The notes: a model not told the origin generated them from the sequence alone. Shown: positions 8,470 to 18,246, numbered from the stretch's first letter. The stretch is DNA of 64,000 nt from CAVXXB01 sp963765585 (GCA_963765585.1 CAVXXB010000005.1:1-64000); one strand, 5' to 3'. Numbers and translations are program-made.

Positions 8470-9901
8470 ATGAGGTCAACTTTTGCGATCGCCATGATCG
8501 TCCTGCTAGGTATTTTTATAATACTACCTGGTTGTATGCAAAATTCCACGCTAAGCACTGAGGAGGCAAAAGCAATTGCCAAAGAGGCGTACGTTTACGG
8601 ATTGCCCATGGTCGTTAATTACAAGACCATGTACATGTATGCGCTCAATGAAGAATCGCCCGAGTTTAAAGGACGCTTTAACGAACTCAGTTGTGAAGCA
8701 CGATTATTTACACCAGAAGATAAAGCCGTGGTTACACCCAATGCCGATACACCCTATTGTATGTTCTGGGTGGATTTAAGATTGGAACCACAGGTGATTT
8801 CGGTTCCGGAGATGGAAGCCGAGCGATTTTACCATTTTCAATTAATTGATTTGTATACCCACAACTTTGCCTACCTGGGTACCTTGACTACCGGCAATAC
8901 AGCCGGCTCTTATCTAATTGTTACTCAAGACTGGCATGGCGAAAAGCCGGAGGGGATCAATAAAGTAATCAGATGCGAAACCGACTTGTTCTTTATCGTC
9001 GTGCGCACTCAGCTCATGGATGAAAATGATCTTAAAAAAGTAGAGCAAATCCAGAATGCCTATAAGTTAGCAGAGTTTGAGCGCATTTAAAGGTGAAACG
9101 GCGCCTAAAAAAAAGGTTGCCGATGATTTCCCCGATTGGCATGAGGGTGATCAGTTTACAGCAGCAGCTTTCAAATACCTCGATGTTATGATGAAACTGA
9201 CTAAGCCGCTACCATCTGAGAAAGTGTTAAGGGCAAACTTGGCCAAACTGGGCATCGGTACTGAACATGGATTTGACATAGAATCTTTTAGTCCGGAAAT
9301 ACAAAACGCCATCGAACAAGGTGTAAAAGAAGGCTTTAAGGAACTGGAGAATTTTATCAAAAAATATGCATCAGATCCTTTGGTAAGTGCAAAAATATTT
9401 GGTACGAGAGATTTTTTAACAAAAAGTGCCAAGGAGAACTACAATCTTGATAATTTGTACATTCTTCGCGCCGTAGCTGCCCACATGGGACTGTATGGTA
9501 ATTCAGGAACTGAAGCCATTTATCCCACTTATTTAAAAGACTCTGCCGGAAATCCCCTTAACTCAGCTACAAACAACTACACTATTACCTTTAATAAAAA
9601 TGAACTGCCACCCGTAAAAGCCTTCTGGTCGCTTACTATGTATGACGGCAAGACGCAACTGTTCGTTCATAATTCCCTGGATCGCTATCTTTTGAACTCA
9701 GGCATGCAGGACAATTTTGTATACGGGAAAGACGGTTCTTTGACGCTTTATATTCAAAAAGAATCACCGGGCAAAACGCTAGGCACAAACTGGCTGCCCG
9801 CGCCCAATGGCCCATTTTACTGTGTGATGCGGCTATATGGACCGGAGGATGCCGCACTCACCGGACAGTGGATAAATCCGCCGATGGTAAATACAAATTA
9901 A
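8470..9901 (+). CDS. DUF1254/DUF1214 lipoprotein (one frameshift)
   Basis: The start is ATG 8470 after GAAAGAGGAG; the open frame upstream to 8338 is not needed. The signal peptide has the lipobox IILPGC. The DUF1254 half spans 8470 to about 9078 (EEAKAIAKEAYVYGLPMV, TPNADTPYCMFWVDLR, FQLIDLYTHNFAYLGT). The DUF1214 half spans about 9078-9901 (NELPPVKAFWSLTMYD, LYIQKESPGK, NWLPAPNGPF). They lie in different frames. Removing one T from the TTT run at 9079-9081 restores a continuous protein matching the paralogue downstream. The gene is followed 22 bp later by the third DUF1254 copy, so the two look like a tandem duplication. Confidence 0.85.
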
Positions 9902-9922
9902 TTATCGTTTCAGGAGATAAAA

Positions 9923-11328
9923 ATGAAAACATTATTGATCAGTTTACTGATAATTCCAATGCTGATATTCATCTTGATTACTGGTTGTACAAAACAACCA
10001 GAATTGACTGCTGAACAAGCGAAAGCGATTGCTGAAGAATCTTATATTTTCGCTTATCCGATGCTCGATAATTATAAAACGATGTATGTTGTAGCTGATA
10101 TGGAAGGACTCACCTGCCTTTGATGCGCCGCTGAATACCCTGGTCAACAAAGCGGTACTTATGGGCCCGGAGTATACTGCCGTTGTCCGCCCCAACAATG
10201 ATACCTTTTATTCGCAGTTCCTTATGGATCTGCGACGCGAACCGATGGTGATCAGTGTACCGGCCATTAGCGATAAACGCTATTATTCCTTTCAGTTGAT
10301 TGATTTGTACACCCATAATTTCGACTATATCGGTACGCGCAAAACCGGATTCGATGCTGGTAATTACCTCATTGCAGGTCCCTCATGGACAGGTGAAAAG
10401 CCGGAAATGATCGATAAAGTTATCCGGACGGAATGTAACTTTGCCATCGCCCTGGGACGTACGCAGGTATACGGCCCGGATGATGTGGAAAATGCCAAAA
10501 ATGTGCAAGCTGGTTACAAAGCTGAACCGCTAAGTCAGTTTACAGGAATTGAAGCGCCGGTGGCTCCGGAGCCACTGAACTTTCCACCTTATTCCCCGGA
10601 AAAGGTGAAATCGGCGGAATTTATAACGTACCTCAACTTTTTACTCGGTCAGATTAAACCACACCCTTCCGAAGCAAAATTATTTAAAAGATTTGCCAAA
10701 ATTGGCATCGGTCCCGATATGCCGTTTGATATTAAGAGCCTGGATCTGGAAATCAAAGCGGCTATCGAAGAGGGAATTGCCAGTGCCCTGGCCAAAATCG
10801 AAACCGAAATGAAGCAACTCGGCGAACAGAAGAACGGCTGGATGCTGGTCTCCGGTGCGTTTGGCAACCGCGATTTTATGCAGGGTAAATATTTGACCCG
10901 GGCGGCGGCAGCCATGTTCGGTATCTATGGAAATGATCTGGAAGAAGCCTATTATCCGGATTGTACTTTGGATTCCGATGGGGAAGCACTCAATGGATCA
11001 AAACACAAGTATAGGTTACATTTTGCTAAAGATCGAGCTGCCACCGGTGAATGCGTTCTGGTCATTGTCCATGTATAAACTACCGGAACAACTGTTTATT
11101 GAAAACTCGATAAATCGTTATGTGATCAGCAGCGCAACCGGGGGATTAAAATACAATCAAGATGGTTCCCTGGATGTGTATATACAGAAAAATTCTCCGG
11201 GAAAAGATAAAGAATCCAACTGGCTGCCGGCCCACGATGGACCCTTTTCTTTGCAGGGAAGAATGTACTGGCCGAAACCTGAAGCGCTGGATCCACTCTA
11301 TGTACCTCCGGCGGTGCGAAAATATTAA
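9923..11328 (+). CDS. DUF1254/DUF1214 lipoprotein (two frameshifts)
   Basis: This is a tandem paralogue of 8470-9901. ATG 9923 follows CAGGAG, and the lipobox is FILITGC. The frame breaks near 10100 (ADMEGLTCL stop; the continuation reads WKDSPAFDAPLNTLVNKAVL in another frame). It breaks again near 11034, where one extra C separates LHFAKD from ELPPVNAFWSLSMY. The DUF1254 motifs VVRPNNDTFYSQF and YSFQLIDLYTHNFDY and the DUF1214 motifs NSPGK and NWLPAHDGPF are all present, so the gene is full length apart from the two one-base shifts. A strong promoter for the next gene follows 28 bp after the stop. Confidence 0.8.
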
Positions 11329-11349
11329 ACTTTTTTGCCATCTCTATAT

Positions 11350-11368
11350 TTGTGTTTGACAAACACAA
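11350..11368. promoter_or_regulatory. 19-bp perfect palindrome over the -35 box of perR-like gene
   Basis: TTGTGTTTG-A-CAAACACAA, arms of 9 bp, contains the -35 hexamer TTGACA at 11356. Its placement over the -35 suggests an operator. The regulator is unknown. Confidence 0.6.
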
Positions 11369-11392
11369 CTATATTGTTTATAATGATAAAAA
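11356..11392 (+). promoter_or_regulatory. Consensus sigma-70 promoter with Per-box-like overlap
   Basis: TTGACA (11356-11361), a 17-bp spacer and TATAAT (11379-11384), 26 bp before ATG 11411. TTATAAT-G-ATAAAAA at 11378-11392 matches 12 of 14 defined bases of the PerR box TTATAAT-N-ATTATAA and overlaps the -10, suggesting autoregulation. Confidence 0.7.
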
Positions 11393-11410
11393 GAACGATT
11401 ATTAATAAGC

Positions 11411-11812
11411 ATGAATATAAAAGATCAAAAAAATTTTAGACAAACAAGACAACGTACTCGTATTTTAGAATTACTTCGTTCAACCGAGATTCATCCCACG
11501 GCGGATTGGCTATATGAACAATTAAAAAATGAATTTCCACGGCTAAGTTTAGGCACGGTGTACCGGAATATCTCAATTCTCGTAGGGCAGGGGCTGGCAA
11601 AAAAAATTCATTTTGGCAGTACCTTTGATCGATTTGAAGCGAATATCAAGCCACATTATCATCTCATTTGTGAATCTTGTAGAAGAATTCTCGATTTCCA
11701 AATGCCGGTCTATGACGATCTTAATTCTCAAGCAAAACAACTAACTAATTTTGACATTCGATATCACAAATTAGAGTTCTTTGGGATATGTGAAGAGTGT
11801 AAAGCAAAATAA
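11411..11812 (+). CDS. perR: Fur-family transcriptional regulator, PerR-like
   Basis: This 133-residue protein is the typical length of PerR/Fur. The N-terminal winged helix (residues 1-80) contains RQTRQRTRILELL, HPTADWLYEQL and LSLGTVYRNISIL, the DNA-reading helix. The dimerisation/metal domain has FDRFEANIKPHYHLIC, with the Asp and His residues that fit the PerR regulatory metal site. It also has two CxxC pairs (CESC, CEEC) for structural zinc. It would repress peroxide-stress genes until Fe-catalysed His oxidation. katG begins 620 bp downstream on the same strand and is the likely target. An overlapping Per-box-like promoter suggests autoregulation. Confidence 0.85.
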   Translation: MNIKDQKNFRQTRQRTRILELLRSTEIHPTADWLYEQLKNEFPRLSLGTVYRNISILVGQGLAKKIHFGSTFDRFEANIKPHYHLICESCRRILDFQMPVYDDLNSQAKQLTNFDIRYHKLEFFGICEECKAK

Positions 11813-11983
11813 TAACATTGATATGTGCATTACTTCTAAATCCGGGGTAATTTAATTACAAGTCATAATCGTTACGAATAGTAATTGCTATTATCTGTAA
11901 ACCTACTATGATTTTGATTAATGAGGATCTAAATCCGTGGCGAAAGTATCACTTTGTAAAATAAAGCCATTGGCGTTGAATTG

Positions 11984-12310
11984 GTAGTGTCAAAAGTTCA
12001 ATGAAAAAATGAAAAACAGGATTAAAAGATGAAACCATCCCGTACCAGCCTGGCTGCGCCAGTCTTTACGGGACAGGCAGAATCCTCAGAGGGAAACTCT
12101 GAGAACTCTAAAAGTCGGATTGTTTGATCAATTTTAATGTTGACAAATTAAAAGAAGGAATAAGGAGAGTTATCTTTTAAGAGATCACAGAGTGGAGATG
12201 CTTAGAAATAGCATTAACATAAATAATATTAATAATTTACTCCGTGTATTCTGCTGCCCCGTAAATATGGCGAAGCCAGACTTGTACGGGGTGGTTATTT
12301 TTTACACTAC
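11984..12310. mobile_element. MITE-like insertion with 10-bp flanking direct repeats
   Basis: The ends are GTAGTGT (11984-11990) and ACACTAC (12304-12310), perfect inverted repeats. The element is flanked on both sides by the direct repeat CGTTGAATTG (11974-11983 and 12311-12320), a target-site duplication. The internal text (GAAAAAATGAAAAACAG, AAAAGATGAAACCA, TTTTTTACACTA) recurs at 17258-17417 and partly at 35047-35075. It has no transposase ORF, so it is a non-autonomous element lying between perR and katG. Confidence 0.7.
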
Positions 12311-12432
12311 CGTTGAATTGCATGGGATAATAAATGAGGAATAATGCGGATTCTGTAACTAAGAAAATTTTGAAAATTTATTTACCAATAAAGAACAAAA
12401 AATAATATCATACAACAATAGGAGGTAACGTT

Positions 12433-14613
12433 ATGAATAACGAAAGCAAATGCCCGGTAACACACAAGCCCGGTGGTGGTACGTCCAACCGGGACTGGTG
12501 GCCGAACCAACTCAACCTTAATATTCTGCACCAGCATTCCTCCCTGTCTAATCCGATGGGTGAGGATTTCAATTACGCTGAAGAGTTCAAGAAACTCGAC
12601 CTAAAGGCGGTGAAGAAAGACCTGATTGCACTGATGACCGACTCTCAGGACTGGTGGCCGGCCGATTACGGTCACTATGGGGGACTCTTTATCCGGATGG
12701 CATGGCATAGTGCCGGCACATATCGCATCGGCGATGGCCGAGGCGGCGCAGGATCCGGTACCCAACGCTTTGCCCCCCTCAACAGCTGGCCCGACAATGT
12801 GAATCTCGACAAAGCACGATTTCTACTCTTGCCGATAAAACAAAAGTACGGCAGTAAAATTTCATGGGCCGATCTGATGATTCTCGCCGGTAACTGTGCA
12901 CTTGAGTCGATGGGCTTCAAAACATTTGGTTTTGCCGGCGGGCGTGTTGACGTCTGGGAACCCGAACAAGACATCTACTGGGGGGCTGAAACTGAATGGC
13001 TTGGCGACAAGCGCTATAAAGGAGATCGGGAACTCGACAATCCACTCGCAGCCGTTCAGATGGGTCTGATCTACGTGAATCCGGAAGGTCCGAATGGTGA
13101 ACCGGATCCGGTGGCCTCAGGCCGGGACATTCGTGAAACTTTTGCGCGCATGGCAATGAACGATGAAGAGACGGTTGCATTAACAGCCGGTGGACACACT
13201 TTCGGGAAGGCCCATGGCGCCGGCGATGCGGCACTGTTGGGTCCGGATCCTGAAGGCGCCGGCATTGAGGAGCAAGGCCTTGGTTGGAAGAGTAGCTATG
13301 GCAGCGGCAAGGGAGGCGATGCGATTACCAGCGGCATCGAAGGCGCATGGACTCCTAATCCAATTAAGTGGGACAATGGCTATTTTGATATGCTGTTCGG
13401 CTATGAGTGGGAGCTAACCAAGAGCCCCGCCGGTGCATGGCAATGGACGCCTAAAGATGTGGCCGAAAAGGATCTCGCTCCAGCCGCTCACGATGCGTCG
13501 AAACGGGTTCCGACCATCATGACTACTGCTGACATGGCGATGCGCATGGATCCGATTTACGAGCCGATTTCACGACGTTTCCATAAAAACCCGGAAGAAT
13601 TCGCAGATGCCTTCGCCCGGGCATGGTTCAAACTGACACATCGAGACATGGGACCCCGTTCACGCTATCTCGGACCGGAAGTGCCAAAAGAAGAACTTAT
13701 CTGGCAGGATCCTGTCCCGGCGGTTGATCATAAACTGATCGACAACAAAGATATCGAAACACTAAAGAACAAAATCCTCTCTTCAGAATTGTCTGTCTCC
13801 CAACTGGTTTCGACCGCCTGGGCATCGGCTTCCACGTTTCGCGGTTCCGACAAACGCGGCGGAGCCAACGGAGCGCGAATCAGACTCGCGCCTCAAAAGG
13901 ATTGGGAAGTAAACCAGCCGGCCCAACTGAAGACGGTGCTGCAAATCCTGGAGGGAATTCAAAAGGAATTTAACAGCGCACAATCAGGCGGGAAGCAGGT
14001 TTCACTCGCCGATTTGATTGTTCTGGGTGGATGCGCTGCTGTAGAGCAAGCCGCAAAAAATGCCGGCCACAAGGTGACCGTCCCTTTCACACCTGGAAGG
14101 ACAGATGCGTCACAGGAGCAGACCGATGTGGAATCATTCGCTGTTCTCGAACCGGTTGCAGACGGATTCCGTAACTTTCTCAAAACCAAATACGCCGTAT
14201 CGGCAGAGGAATTGCTGCTTGATAAGGCGCAATTGCTGACACTGACCGCTCCGGAGATGACGGTACTGGTTGGCGGTATGCGCGTTTTGGGTGCCAACTT
14301 CGGACAGTCCAAACACGGTGTTTTTACGAGGAAGCCAGAGACACTCAGCAATGACTTCTTCGTGAATCTGCTTGACATGAGCACCACGTGGAAGGCAAGT
14401 TCGGAAGACGAAGACATTTTTGAGGGTCGTGACCGGGCAAGAGGTGAGCTCAAGTGGACCGGCAGCCGTGTCGACCTTATCTTCGGTTCGAACTCACAAC
14501 TCCGGGCTCTGGCGGAAGCCTATGGTAGTGCAGACTCCCGGGAAAAATTCCTGACGGACTTTGTTGCAGTCTGGAACAAGGTTATGAACCTTGACCGTTT
14601 CGACATTGCCTGA
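12433..14613 (+). CDS. katG: Catalase-peroxidase KatG
   Basis: This 726-residue haem enzyme destroys H2O2 by catalase and broad peroxidase reactions, and is full length for KatG. AGGAGGT at 12420-12426 precedes ATG 12433. The N-terminal catalytic domain has the distal R-W-H triad in FIRMAWHSAGTYR, the Tyr of the Met-Tyr-Trp adduct in LIYVNPEGPNG, and the proximal His in AGGHTFGKAHGA. The degenerate C-terminal domain begins around residue 430 and ends in VMNLDRFDIA. No signal peptide, so it is cytoplasmic. The region is visibly richer in GC than its neighbours, hinting at horizontal acquisition. Likely control is by the PerR-like protein upstream. A strong terminator follows. Confidence 0.97.
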   Translation: MNNESKCPVTHKPGGGTSNRDWWPNQLNLNILHQHSSLSNPMGEDFNYAEEFKKLDLKAVKKDLIALMTDSQDWWPADYGHYGGLFIRMAWHSAGTYRIGDGRGGAGSGTQRFAPLNSWPDNVNLDKARFLLLPIKQKYGSKISWADLMILAGNCALESMGFKTFGFAGGRVDVWEPEQDIYWGAETEWLGDKRYKGDRELDNPLAAVQMGLIYVNPEGPNGEPDPVASGRDIRETFARMAMNDEETVALTAGGHTFGKAHGAGDAALLGPDPEGAGIEEQGLGWKSSYGSGKGGDAITSGIEGAWTPNPIKWDNGYFDMLFGYEWELTKSPAGAWQWTPKDVAEKDLAPAAHDASKRVPTIMTTADMAMRMDPIYEPISRRFHKNPEEFADAFARAWFKLTHRDMGPRSRYLGPEVPKEELIWQDPVPAVDHKLIDNKDIETLKNKILSSELSVSQLVSTAWASASTFRGSDKRGGANGARIRLAPQKDWEVNQPAQLKTVLQILEGIQKEFNSAQSGGKQVSLADLIVLGGCAAVEQAAKNAGHKVTVPFTPGRTDASQEQTDVESFAVLEPVADGFRNFLKTKYAVSAEELLLDKAQLLTLTAPEMTVLVGGMRVLGANFGQSKHGVFTRKPETLSNDFFVNLLDMSTTWKASSEDEDIFEGRDRARGELKWTGSRVDLIFGSNSQLRALAEAYGSADSREKFLTDFVAVWNKVMNLDRFDIA

Positions 14614-14739
14614 TAGTAGCATAAAAATCTTTCGGAACTCTGACGCTAATTCTGAACTGAATGGCGGATGATCAGGATTGTAAAACCGCCATTTTGTGAC
14701 GGATGCTCTGAAGGTTCAGAAAGCAAGTAACAACATAGG

Positions 14740-14782
14740 AGCGCGGTGTTTAAATACTATATAAAGCACCGCGCTTTTTTTT
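14740..14782 (+). terminator. Rho-independent terminator after katG
   Basis: The stem GCGCGGTG (14741-14748) pairs with CACCGCGC (14767-14774) and is followed by eight T residues. Confidence 0.85.
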
Positions 14783-15125
14783 AACACTTATATATTGTTT
14801 GTCATAAAATCAGAGCAAAGTACGTCAGGTTTTTTTTAGTCCTTCTTAATTTCATCTTTTATCTGGCACTCAGCCAGGAATATTATCAATTTCCAAAACG
14901 TTTTCACCTATTATTAGACAATATTAAATAATATTTTAAAATATTAAACATTTATAGTCATTAATTGTCTTGCCTGACAGGTGTTTATATATTTTAAACC
15001 GCAAAGTTCGCAGAGGAGACGCTAAGTACGCTAGATAATTAATAATAAATCTTTGCGAATCTCTCGTAATTCTTAGCGTTCATTGCGGTTAAGTAAACAT
15101 TATACCCAATAGAAAAGGAGAATCT
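14783..15125. other. AT-rich gap with inverted-repeat element
   Basis: No gene. From 14997 to 15090 lies an element with inverted ends: AACCGCAAAGTTCGCAGAG and GACGCTAAG on the left, CTTAGCG and CATTGCGGTT on the right. The remainder is AT-rich without recognisable signals. Confidence 0.6.
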
Positions 15126-15972
15126 ATGCGAACTACCATCCTAATTTTATTTGCATCCCTGCTGTTATTGACATCCTGTAACAATACCACCGATCCTGTA
15201 GAGAAGGATCAGCAGTTAACTAAAGAGCAGGCGGATCAATTATATGCCGGAAATCAATATATTCTGGTTCAAGCGGTCAATTTTATAAGTCTTCAATCAA
15301 AAATCGCAGCCCAGGGCAACGTCATCGATTTACCGGTTGGATTTGGCGGAAATTTTGCTTTGAAACCGGCTATGAAAAAGAGTCCTGTTAATGTAGTCTG
15401 ATAGTGCCGGATTCGGATATGCCGGTGACGGATGCTGGACATTTAATTATTTGTTCAACGAAGCAGGCAGCTCATATGGGTTTGACGCTGAAGTATGCTA
15501 TGATGTGTATGACGAGGGTGGAAAACCAACAAATTCAACCAATACGGCGACTATTTCGATCGACTTAACATCATCCTCTTCCTATTCCGGCGAAGGTTAC
15601 TCCAGCTCATCGAATTTAAGCGAACTTGAAAATATGACGGTGAATGGTGTCGCCGGCTTTATTATGGGAACCGGGAATTTAACGGTTAACGGTACGGAAA
15701 CGGTTGAATCCTCGTACACTTACAGCTATGATAATGAATCAGGCAGCAGCACTTTGAACTTTAGTTTTACTGTTTCAGATTTTGTGCTATCACCACAGAC
15801 AAATTATCCTGCTGGAGGTAGTATAACATATAACATTGAAGTGGAAGACACCACTCCGGGTGAGGAAATACCAGGTTACAATATACCGGGTTCAGTTACC
15901 TTTAACGGGACGAATATGGTGGCGGTCAAATTCGCCGGTTTTGATTATCAATTAGATCTGGACCTTTTTTAG
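15126..15972 (+). CDS. Secreted lipoprotein of unknown family (one frameshift)
   Basis: ATG 15126 follows AAAAGGAG. The first 91 residues carry a lipoprotein signal (LLLLTSC, Cys about 18) and KEQADQLYAGNQY. A one-base shift near 15398 moves translation to a second frame that runs from DSAGFGYAGDGCWTFNYLF to the stop at 15972. The full product would be about 281 residues, rich in Ser, Thr and Asn and predicted all-beta in its second half (SSSSYSGEGYSSSSNLSELE, TETVESSYTYSYDNE). I do not recognise a named family. It is probably a surface or periplasmic lipoprotein. Neighbours give no functional hint. Confidence 0.65.
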
Positions 15973-16112
15973 TAGCTGCCCTGAATATTATAGAGCGTTT
16001 TAACCTGCACTAAAGCGCTCTTTATTCTTAACCGACCGCAGCAGTCGCCGCGGTTCAAACAGGAACTAAATCATTCCTAAAACCACGTTTTCCTCTTAAA
16101 ATAGTAGGTATT

Positions 16113-16679
16113 ATGCGAAGAAGACATTTGCTTTTTGCTTTACTTGCCCTTTTTCCCCTGAAATTGATGGCGATATTTCAACCCGACAAATTACAAAGAA
16201 CAGGCAGAGGTTTTAAAGTTTCGGCCGGTGACGCCAGGTATGGTGAACACTATAAGATGAAGGGTGTGACACTTAATACCCTGGATATAAAGATTTCTGC
16301 TGCGGATACAGCGGGTGATATCGCCGTATTTGAACAAACCGGGTTAACACCAAATGGCGGTCCGCCCTTGCATATTCATCCCTTTCAGGATGAGTGGTTT
16401 TATGTTGTTGAAGGAAATTATTTATTTCAGGTCGGTACAGATAAACACAGGCTTTCTAAGGGGGACATGATTTTTCTGCCACGCAATATCCAACATGCGT
16501 TTATCCAACTTACTGAAAAAGGTAAGATGGTAGTTTCATATTTACCAGCCGGGAAAATGGAATCATTTTTTAAAGTAACTAATGAATGGGCCTCACCTCC
16601 CACCAAAGAGGAAATTGACAAGGTATTTACCGAACATGACATGAAAGTGGTGGGGCCGCCACTAAAGAATGAAATGTAA
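16113..16679 (+). CDS. Secreted cupin-domain protein
   Basis: This 188-residue protein has a basic, hydrophobic N-terminus (MRRRHLLFALLALFPLKLM) that looks like a signal peptide, possibly Tat-like. A single cupin fold occupies residues about 55-150. Motif 1 is GGPPLHIHPFQDEWFYVVEG, giving H-x-H and E metal ligands. Motif 2 is KGDMIFLPRNIQHAF with the fourth His. It resembles quercetinase-like cupins; the reaction and substrate cannot be told. It stands alone. Confidence 0.75.
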   Translation: MRRRHLLFALLALFPLKLMAIFQPDKLQRTGRGFKVSAGDARYGEHYKMKGVTLNTLDIKISAADTAGDIAVFEQTGLTPNGGPPLHIHPFQDEWFYVVEGNYLFQVGTDKHRLSKGDMIFLPRNIQHAFIQLTEKGKMVVSYLPAGKMESFFKVTNEWASPPTKEEIDKVFTEHDMKVVGPPLKNEM

Positions 16680-16961
16680 ATACTTTTTTGGTATTGAAGC
16701 GCAGTTCCTGCACGCCCGCTATCCGAATTATACTGATTACTCATTGAAAACAAAACGGATACTTCCTTACATAATCTAAGTATGACCGATGATATAAATC
16801 ATCTGATTATTTTTCTTTAAATATCATGTTTTGAATTGTTACTATGTTTATATTATAAAAAATATCCTTCAGATTATAAATGCAATTCTAAATTAATAAA
16901 AAATATATTTGCACCATTGATTTAAACCGTTCCGGACAAAAACCGGGCCTTTGGACAAATC

Positions 16962-17195
16962 ATGGCTGACCAAATTGCAGCTCTTCAGGCTCCCGTAATT
17001 ATCATGAGTCAGTGCCGTCAGAAAATTTGAGACCGGCTGCGGGCTGAAAATGACTACAGAGTTAACCTGAAGGCCGAGCTGGAAATCCGCCAGTTGCATG
17101 AAAAATTAGACCATATTTTGCACAGTCAGTGGAAACGTCTGATTGAAATTCAGGAAATTCAGATTGAAGTTATGAATGAGTTGAAAAAGAAGTAA
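16962..17195 (+). pseudogene. DUF1003 protein, 3' remnant with in-frame TGA
   Basis: In one frame the text reads ADQIAALQAPVIIMSQCRQK, I, TGA, then DRLRAENDYRVNLKAELEI, RQLHEKLD and finally VMNELKKK-TAA (17193). This is the C-terminal half of the DUF1003 membrane-protein family (second transmembrane helix end, the QAP-I-MSQNRQ...RDRLRAENDY signature, then a coiled-coil tail). The first half is missing and the TGA replaces an expected Ala/Ser codon. It is therefore a relic rather than an expressed gene. Confidence 0.75.
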
Positions 17196-17257
17196 TTGTA
17201 TCAATTAGGTTATATAAGCAGTATTACTGGGATCCTTTAAATATATTTGTAAATAAG

Positions 17258-17417
17258 GTAATGTTAAAAGTTCTATGAAAAAATGAAAAACAGAAATAAA
17301 AGATGAAACCACAGAGCACTCAGAGGAAATCTCTGAAAACTCTAAAAGAATATCCTTTAAGAGATATTACTGAGAAAATAATTTACTCTGTGTACTGTGG
17401 CTATTTTTTACACTAAC
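17258..17417. repeat. Second copy of the perR-katG MITE-like element
   Basis: GAAAAAATGAAAAACAG, AAAAGATGAAACCACAGAG, CTCTGAAAACTCTAAAAG and TTTTTTACACTAAC match 11984-12310, with a shorter interior. The ends are less perfect and no clear target duplication is seen. It lies just upstream of the substrate-binding-protein gene. Confidence 0.6.
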
Positions 17418-17439
17418 GAAAATAACAAGAGGAGTTATC

Positions 17440-18246
17440 ATGTTATCAAAAAGTAAAAAGTTTGTCGTGTGCTTTATTATTCTTCTTATCCCAATGTTGC
17501 TGTTTTCTCAAGAAGGTAAAGTACTGAACAAAATCATTAAAAGCGGAGAGTTACGGGTAGGAACCAGCGGTAGTCAACCGCCATTTACAATGAAATCAAA
17601 AGATGGCCAATTGATGGGCTATGAAATAGATCTGGCTACGCTGCTTACCGATGCATTCAACTTGAAATTAAGGTTTGTTGAAAAACCCTTTAAAGAGCTC
17701 TTACCCGCATTGGAAAATGGCGAAATAGATGTGATTATGTCCGGCATGACCATTACACCCGAGCGAAACTTAAAGTCTACTTTTGTCGGCCCCTATATTA
17801 TCTCAGGAAAATCTGTGCTCGCTAAAGCCAAAAGAATAAATGAGTTGGATGAAATGGCTGAGATAAACCGGCCTACAATCTCGGTGGCGGTATTAGATGG
17901 TTCGACAAGTCAGCGTTTTGTGGAAAAACTGACTCCAGAGGTAAAGCTTGTCCCCGTGGCAGCTTATGAAACTGCGGTGAACATGGTTCTCGCGGATGAA
18001 GTAGATATAATGGTTGCAGATTATCCTGTTTGTGTACTCAGCATATTGAGACATCCGGATGGCGGATTGGCCACATTAGAGGCACCGCTCACCATCGAAC
18101 CAATCGGTATGGCCCTTCCTCCCGACGCGTTTCAAATGCATAATCTGATTGAAAATTACCTTACTGCGCTTCAAATTGGCGGTATTCTTGCAGATCTTGA
18201 GACTAAATGGTTCCAGGATGGTTCATGGCTCATACGACTGCCCTAA
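17440..18246 (+). CDS. Amino-acid-type ABC substrate-binding protein (SBP_bac_3)
   Basis: This 268-residue periplasmic binding protein has a signal peptide MLSKSKKFVVCFIILLIPMLLFSQ. The SBP_bac_3 fold is shown by LRVGTSGSQPPFTMKSKDGQ, MGYEIDLATLLTDAF, the GEIDVIMSGMTITPERN hinge motif and TSQRFVEK, followed by DEVDIMVADYPVC. The ligand-binding Arg-Asp pair expected for alpha-amino acids is plausible but cannot be confirmed. AGAGGAG precedes the ATG. No permease or ATPase gene is nearby, so it is either an orphan component or works with a transporter encoded elsewhere. Its CorA neighbour starts 62 bp downstream. Confidence 0.85.
   Translation: MLSKSKKFVVCFIILLIPMLLFSQEGKVLNKIIKSGELRVGTSGSQPPFTMKSKDGQLMGYEIDLATLLTDAFNLKLRFVEKPFKELLPALENGEIDVIMSGMTITPERNLKSTFVGPYIISGKSVLAKAKRINELDEMAEINRPTISVAVLDGSTSQRFVEKLTPEVKLVPVAAYETAVNMVLADEVDIMVADYPVCVLSILRHPDGGLATLEAPLTIEPIGMALPPDAFQMHNLIENYLTALQIGGILADLETKWFQDGSWLIRLP

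Noticed and set aside
11877..11892. AATAG-TAATTG-CTATT as an operator for katG
   Set aside because: An imperfect AT-rich palindrome 540 bp from katG and separated from it by the MITE; not distinguishable from background.
12675..14453. Long antisense ORFs within katG
   Set aside because: Shadows of a GC-rich coding frame, with no ribosome sites or recognisable domains.
16871..16923. A further copy of the ATTGCA-N4-TGCAAT array
   Set aside because: Half-sites TGCAAT and TTTGCA are present but 37 bp apart rather than 31, and no TTGGC-N7-TTGRT element follows.
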